Origin: Echinostoma caproni
Lineage: Eukaryota > Platyhelminthes > Trematoda > Plagiorchiida > Echinostomatidae
Assembly (NCBI GenBank): GCA_900618425.1
Contig: UZAN01039884.1
Coordinates: 24,765-88,764, forward strand
Length of the DNA: 64,000 nucleotides
Reading direction: 5' to 3'
Shown here: one piece after another, positions 58,201 to 64,000 of the stretch
Layout of the letters: every line of letters begins with the position of its first letter
Position numbering within the stretch: position 1 is the stretch's first letter
Program-made: the position numbers and the translations under genes
Notes under the pieces: generated by a model
Database searches by the model: none
Seen by the model: only the letters and a program-made list of their open reading frames with translations
What the model was told of the DNA's origin: nothing

Positions 58201-60189
58201 AAAGTTTTTTTCCTGTAGATGAATATGAAGGGGTCCAGAGATTATTTGGTTAAGAGCAATCCTTTTAGATTCATCTGCACGCATGCAGCCTAGGAGATAG
58301 CCGACTTACTTAGGAGCAAACAAGTGAAACAGATTGACCAGTGGACTACTTTTATGAGCACAATTGCGTGTCAGTATTCACTCAGTGATTATCATGCACC
58401 TGTTCTGTCACATGTCGCATATTTACATTCAGTAGCCCATATTGCTTGGCCCCACGTGGAACAATAAAATGGGCACCCCAAGTGTGCTTCTTTCTATCAT
58501 TATCTCCGAGTAAAATGAAACCAATTTTTGATCTACTGTGAGCAGAACGTATGCACTGTGAAAAACATCCGATGAATGTAAACCAGTTTGAGAAGAAGCG
58601 GTTTGGTTCGATTTATGAAGTTCCAAAATAAGTATGCTTGGGATCTTCGGAAAAAAATAACTCAAACCCAAAGGGCTAATAAACATACAGTTCCAACCAT
58701 ATTTTTGCATCAATAAACCAGACCTAAGAAACAAAATCATCGAGATCCAATTGCGTTTGAAAACTGATAAGTCGGAGTTTGTTGTTTTAAAACCACTCAG
58801 TCGACGGCCGATAATCCTGAAGTTACTGCATCCGTATTCTCAGATTGGATGTCCAAAATGAGGGTGTGGTGATGCGTTAATGTGTTTTTGCTGTAACTTG
58901 TCCTCATTACTGCTGTTCGAAGAATACGCCCACCTGCTTGTCAGCATTGAATTCAGCTACCGAGACTAAATCCCGGCCTATGGGGCGAGCGCTCGCACCA
59001 AATATCATTCAAGAGCTAATTTCATTCTACAATGTTCTGAACTTTGATCAATAATTAACCGTTTGAGTGACATTTAACACAGTTTGTCGACTTGAATTGT
59101 ACGCGTAGACAAGAATGAGCTTGGTAGATTTGGAACACACCAATCACCACAGACAAGGGCGGTGCTTGTGGTGGAACCCTATGGATGAAGAGCAACACAC
59201 ATGCCCTTATTGATCGCAATGTGCGGGAACTTTTCAATCAGGCGACAGATTATCCCCGAAGAATTATTTGCTCTACTAGTGTCCTGGCAAATAATCGTGG
59301 ACGCTAATCGAAGCCACATTACTTTCGGCAAATTTTTAAAGTCCTTGACAACTTACCTATGATATTTCGTGAGTCTTATTCATGTCTCAGCGGACATTCA
59401 GGTTCATATTTTTTGTTGTTCATTATTTCTTGGGGATTTTCAACTTCCCCCTTCCGTGGAGAACATCTGTTCCGCCAAAGGTTCCAGTCCACGCCAATAC
59501 TCGACCCACACTTGGCTGTCTCGGCAATCTGTTTAAGGAAGACAACCTGCGCCAAACACAACACTAGTATCACTACAATACCAAGCTAATTTCTAAATGG
59601 AATGGATGCTCATCTTACACTTAAGGCCTCACAACTAACTGGAGATCGGATAAATTTCTTCTCTCGGGACACTTGGAAACATTACATTATACGGGTAATC
59701 CACCATTTCAAACGTATGCGAGATGATACTTAGATTTGTGAAAACAACCCGGGTTTTGATTTTTTCAAAAGCAAAACTCTTATGTAACGTCGTCAGGAAA
59801 GTAATAGATGAGATATGGGCATATAGGTAATCCAGCATATTTCAATCCTACTTTAGAAAGAGGTGAAAATCAAAGTGTTTGCCACAGCTGAAAATATCGG
59901 ATTAATGCTTTAGTTTCTGCTGACTTGTCATACAACCAAATAACTACGTTTACCCTTCCGACTGAACTAGTAGCAGTAAAATAATCAGCGTTCGATGAAG
60001 TGACAACATTCATCTACTAACTGTGACGTTAGCAAATCATATTCGAAAGAATTGCTTTATCACTGACAACGGATCCCTGGTCGTGGAGGTGATTCCGTGG
60101 CAGTTCGTCCTGCGAGAACAAGCATTCATTATCTATCTGCGACCTGACAAGAAACATTAACTCAGGTTAGTTCACAGTTTTGTTTATTT
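55295..60189. other. No gene recognised
   Basis: AT-rich. A short ATATATGCATATATGCATAT run sits near 57155. At 59376-59573 three frames on both strands are open. The minus one (VVFLKQIAETAKCGSSIGVD at its start) follows a TTTGGCGCAG acceptor-like word, but nothing is recognised. Confidence 0.35.
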
Positions 60190-61140
60190 AAAGGAGCAGA
60201 CCACCAAGTACTGCTGAGCGAGTTCTACAACTATGGTTTCCGAGTACTCCTTGATTGGATAGGGGATTTTTTTCCACAACTTATAATAGTCAGGTTTAAT
60301 CATTCACCATCGGAAATAATTGAAACAAACCGTGGTGTTCCACAGGGATTTATACTAAGTCCTCTCCTTTCATAGTATTCATAAATGATCCACTAAATGT
60401 TCTTGGGATACCAAATCTACTATTTGGTGACATCGTCAAAAGATACAAAGCACCATAAACCAATAAGGCTTACTGAGCAATACAGGGAATACTTGACGCA
60501 TCTCAGCGATAGACGAGCGTCATTGCAGTTCAATTCAAATATAATAAGGTTTTATCCCAGTTACACATGAATAGCTCTTCATATATCCCTGAAAGTCAAT
60601 TATTGACTCTCCCACAAAAACAGATGTAAATTTAGGCTTTCCCATTTGAAAGGACTTGTGATTTTCCACTCACTGTTTTGAAGAAAGTTTGATTACTGTA
60701 TCGCAATGTTAGACTGTCTAAAACAAACCTAAATCCGGGTTTACTGTGACCATAAACTCAACAGCTTACTGAAAACGCAATGAAGAAAAGGCCCACGAAC
60801 AGCTGCATAGAATGGCAGTCAAAACTGTCACCACATTACAACCTAACATCTGCGCTGAATGGATGCAATCGCTAGAGCTCTACTCTTCTCAATAAGGCCA
60901 AATTTAAGCAGGTATGATCACTGCATAAAAACTACGCTCTCCTTGTATTTCTCTCTCTCCGCTGTCCGCCAATGACCATCCTGGAGGACATCATGTAAAA
61001 TTGGTGGTGATTCAATAGAGTTGTTTAGATTGCCCACTTCACTTTTCGGCGTCAGACTACATATAATTTGCAGCCTTTGTTTCATACCAAAATGTACATA
61101 TAAGTTTCTGGTTCGGTGAAACAGTACCATATCTAACTGT
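60190..61140 (+). mobile_element. LINE fragment: RT palm to C-terminus, inactivated
   Basis: The plus strand reads GADHQVLLSEFYNYGF (about 60196-60240), the stretch after RT motif A, then LLDWIGDFF and RGVPQGFILSPLL (about 60335-60370; motif B, VPQGS changed to VPQGF). After a shift, FINDPLNVLGIPNLLFGDIV (about 60376-60440) carries LFGDI where LFADD is expected, so the catalytic pair is lost. Further on, KAHEQLHRMAVKTVTTLQP and MQSLELYSSQ (about 60790-60890) match the region before the C-terminus of CR1/Jockey-type LINEs. Stops and shifts abound. The 3' limit is approximate. Confidence 0.75.
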
Positions 61141-61826
61141 GCAACATTCCTGGGTGAGCAGGAATGTTGATTATGTTGTTTGTACTGCCATCGGAACTTA
61201 GTACGTTAAAAACCGGTGAGATTTAAAAGGCATCATATCTGTACTTTATCCATAATGAACTTTGAACGATATTCCAAATCGGTTACCTCAGTCAACTGAT
61301 CCAGGTGTAGTCAAATCCCAAATAACCGTTATAGTATAAACAATTTATACTCGACTGTGTCAAACGGTGTGATAAAATCAGGAATCCTCACCGCCATGTC
61401 CGTGAAGATCAACCGAAGTGATAATGAATTTGGTAAACCAAGTGTGATTTTTGAGAAAATACGTTTCTTATTTACCATGCAGACGCTATTTTGTATCATG
61501 AATTTACATGAGGGATCCTTTTGTAGATAGCCTGGACAACTGGTAATGAAACACATGGGCTGCAGGATATTGGTATGTGCCAAAACAATTATGTCGCTCT
61601 TAGTGAGATTTTGAAACGTCCTTTGGGAAACATTTTTGGATATCTTATTATGAAATGTCGTCCTGGGAATATTGAATGCCATCCGGTGGTTTCAATTTTT
61701 AATATAGAGCTTTTTTTCTACAGTAAACATTGCTAGTTGTTTCCTTTGTGTAGAGAGGGACGTTCAATAAAGATAAAACAGTCAAGACAGGCACAGAACT
61801 TTTATTGGTCCTCTGTCTACTTTCAG
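61141..61826. other. No gene recognised
   Basis: A minus-strand frame (61682-61329, 117 codons) lacks motifs. The last 17 bases form the pyrimidine-rich acceptor-like run before 61827. Confidence 0.4.
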
Positions 61827-61917
61827 CACAATCAATAATTGATACTGAGTCTCGCTTAAAATTGATCTTGCTGTGCCTTGCTTGTCATACACGGATTCAT
61901 AGTAGATGCTATAAAAG
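61827..61917 (+). CDS. Possible small exon with a Cys/His cluster
   Basis: A strong acceptor (CTCTGTCTACTTTCAG, ending 61826) is followed by an open frame encoding QSIIDTESRLKLILLCLACH and TRIHSRCYKR. An AAAAG/GTTTGT donor-like site lies at 61918. The CxxCH...H..C spacing suggests a possible metal-binding loop, but I do not recognise the family. The same frame stays open to 62191, with phrases such as PKYLYANFPGIEGVGYNCVH, and includes another acceptor (TGTTTTCAG, ending 61999) whose phase does not match. A longer exon or a chance frame is possible. Confidence 0.25.
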
Positions 61918-63439
61918 GTTTGTACCACACGTGGTACGACACATTTTCACCCCATACGGGAATCATGTTTTAAATTTCGCGGGTGTTAAATGTTTTCAGG
62001 AGGGCTTAACTACCGTTGCACCAAAATATCTGTACGCCAATTTTCCTGGCATAGAAGGAGTGGGATACAATTGTGTTCACCCAATCAGACCATGGATGAA
62101 AGGTTCAGGATATCGTCTTCAATTATGGCGAGTCAATCATTCTCAATCATTCATTGTGGTTAATAATTCAAAGCCCGCAAGATTCAGATAGATATGTATA
62201 GTGACAGAATTACATACATTCATAGGCACATTGTGGTGCGAAACCAATTGGTCTGGGTAGTCGGATCGCTGAAATATTGCATCATTAATGCATTCCGCTG
62301 GGAGGCTAAACGGGTAATGATGCGTACCGGTGAGGGGTTTTCTTTCATCCAATAATGTTAAACTCTGATACTATGACCATGATCCAGTGAACTGCGATAT
62401 GTATAAACTTCAGAACTGTTTTTTGTTATTACTTGACTTCTGGAGTGCCATACCTCGATGAATTCCCGTATTGACTTAGGGAACACTGGTGACCCAAGAC
62501 TGTCCCTACCAGAACCGGTCCAAAAACAGTTCTAACCATTTTGGAATAGGTTTAAAGCGGTTCGTGGTTGGTCCAAGAAAGCCAATCGACCAATGAGGAA
62601 AAGATGGGTCTTTTGACAACGAATCAGCCAAACAAATCACAGCAAATGATGAAAAATGTCAATAGGATTGAAGGGACGAAAATAGTCAATCAAAACCCTC
62701 GACCAGAGCTATATAAATTTCGTTACACTGAGGACTGGCGCTTCCCCAAAGTTGTAGTGATGATGTTGCCTGGCCTGACTGCGAAAAGTCTGCGAACAAC
62801 ACTTCCAGCTCGGAGAACACGCTAACACCAACTTCAAAACTGTATTCCAAACCGAGGAGAGAGCATTGTGGAACGGTAGCATTGCTTCCCAGATGCAACT
62901 CTAATCAAACCCTCATTTTACATCCACGATAATCAGAGTCTGCTTTCGAATTAACAAAGCTTATAAACTCTGTATGTATGGGAACTCGTGTGCAAATTCC
63001 GAGGAGAACATGAACACCTAGTCGTTGTATGTGGTGAATGGAACAAACTCACGCCAATCGATATTTTAACAGAAGTAACAAGCGTTCATATGTAGCGACG
63101 CTTACGGTGTTCGTCATGTTATTTCAGAGTTTAAAGCCAAGAGTATGAATAACATACGTTCAAAAAATTTGAAAATTTATTGATTCAAATTATTTGGAAT
63201 ATAAACTACTACAATTTTACTTTAAGCATTTTGTCGATCGATACTCAAGATGAATAAATTCTTACGTACTTATTTGAAGTTTGATTACATGAAACCGGCT
63301 TGCGTCGAAAAATCTATCACAACGGTGCATGCTGTTTAACGGAGAGAAAGGAATTTCGAATCGTTCAATATTGACATCACTGCGACAGCTATCGAGTTAG
63401 TCCAAAATTAAAAGTTCTAAAGTGCGGGATCACCACGAT
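61918..63439. other. No gene recognised beyond the open frame to 62191
   Basis: Short frames at 62568-62825 (+) and 62898-62686 (-) overlap each other and have no known motif. Confidence 0.35.
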
Positions 63440-63870
63440 CGTATATTTGTTTTTCCATTCATCCGATCATGGAGATTTCTGGTGATACGGTTTGTGTGTG
63501 AGGGGGGAGGAAAGGGAAGCTTAGGATCTTGCACAAATTGTTTTTGGGTGCAGAGAGAGCGGGTTATGCAGACAAATGCCCACCGCTTCTGCTGTAGCTC
63601 GCATTCAACGAACATTATGCAAGGGTCGGAAAGCTAAAGACACGTCCACAGTGTCATTTGTTTCAGCTAGGCGTGAAACCACCGCACTGGCGAGTGACTT
63701 AATAGTTCCGGTGTTCAAAGACGCAGGATGGTGTTCATCAATCCGTTGGGACAATCGCCTGTCCGTGCGGTCTATGTATGTATGGCGAGTTGCACACATC
63801 CAAAATTGGTCATAATAATACAAAAATTTTGTGTACTTTTGGCAATCCAACGAACCTCAGAATAACAATG
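63440..63870 (-). mobile_element. Penelope-like element, 3' end with GIY-YIG endonuclease and C-terminal tail
   Basis: The minus-strand frame 63850-63605 reads CATRHTYIDRTDRRLSQRID, EHHPASLNTGTIKSLASAVV and AFRPLHNVR. TYIDRT corresponds to the YIGRT part of the GIY-YIG motif, with the Gly changed to Asp. In an overlapping frame (63615-63430) SLCTQKQFVQDPKLPFP matches the usual C-terminal end of these proteins. No RT is visible up to 64000, so either the element continues beyond the window or is 5'-truncated. It is the best preserved endonuclease domain of the four Penelope-like copies. Confidence 0.8.
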
Positions 63871-64000
63871 CTGGCTGGCTTATTACGTTTGTAAATGGAA
63901 GCCTCAATGACTCCACTCTGTCTTAAGCATCACAGAATCACAGAGAGTTCGCTTCTATTTTGCTCGCCTTTTCCTTTTCCGTCGTGTTGATGAATTTCAA
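63871..64000. other. Window end, possibly more Penelope-like sequence
   Basis: No motif is legible in the last 130 bases. The PLE on the minus strand would extend this way. Confidence 0.4.

Noticed and set aside
1..64000. Bacterial features such as operons, ribosome binding sites, CRISPR arrays or insertion sequences
   Set aside because: Gene density, repeat types and LINE/SINE/Penelope content show a eukaryotic nuclear scaffold, and no such features were seen.

Overview
The window looks like AT-rich, gene-poor nuclear DNA of a flatworm, most likely a digenean trematode. That is inferred from the repeats: RTE-type and CR1-like LINEs, Penelope-like elements (PLEs) with a GIY-YIG endonuclease, and tRNA-derived SINEs carrying a hammerhead-ribozyme motif, as in the Smα family of Schistosoma. 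I see no bacterial operons and no complete protein-coding gene. The window is probably intergenic or inside very long introns. It is an assembled scaffold with two long N gaps (29089-29578 and 49857-50511) and several 1-7 base N joints.

Layout. 0.15-2.66 kb: broken LINE (+) with endonuclease and RT pieces. 10.6-12.1 kb: PLE (+). 13.1-13.5 kb: PLE 3' part (-). 17.7-18.2 kb: LINE RT piece (-). 18.50-18.97 kb: two hammerhead SINEs head to head, forming a long inverted repeat. 19.6-20.3 kb: LINE RT piece (+). 21.4 and 34.4 kb: two copies of a second tRNA-SINE. 27.4-28.2 kb: two possible exons (-). 32.3-33.9 kb: the most complete PLE (+). 35.0-35.4 kb: LINE 3' end. 38.05-38.22 kb: possible cysteine-rich exon (-). 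41.2-41.8 kb: TAG microsatellite and an LTR-like segment. 42.5-42.9 kb: third hammerhead SINE joined to another tRNA-SINE. 48.66-49.13 kb: cluster of tRNA-like units. 49.28-53.60 kb: RTE LINE (-) interrupted by a stretch with a MITE-like inverted repeat. 54.66-54.97 kb: possible exon (+). 55.14-55.29 kb: near-perfect palindrome. 60.2-61.1 kb: LINE piece (+). 61.8 kb: possible exon (+). 63.4-63.9 kb: PLE 3' end (-).

How the parts relate. Every element with recognisable protein is frameshifted or has lost key residues, so none should move on its own. The tRNA-SINEs depend on partner LINE machinery. The most notable object is the SINE family at 18.5, 18.8 and 42.8 kb. It has a tRNA-like head with A and B boxes, followed by a hammerhead fold with core boxes, paired stems I and II and a GTC cleavage site. 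The best copy keeps every catalytic box. The candidate exons rest only on open frames, composition and splice-like borders, and they need RNA evidence.
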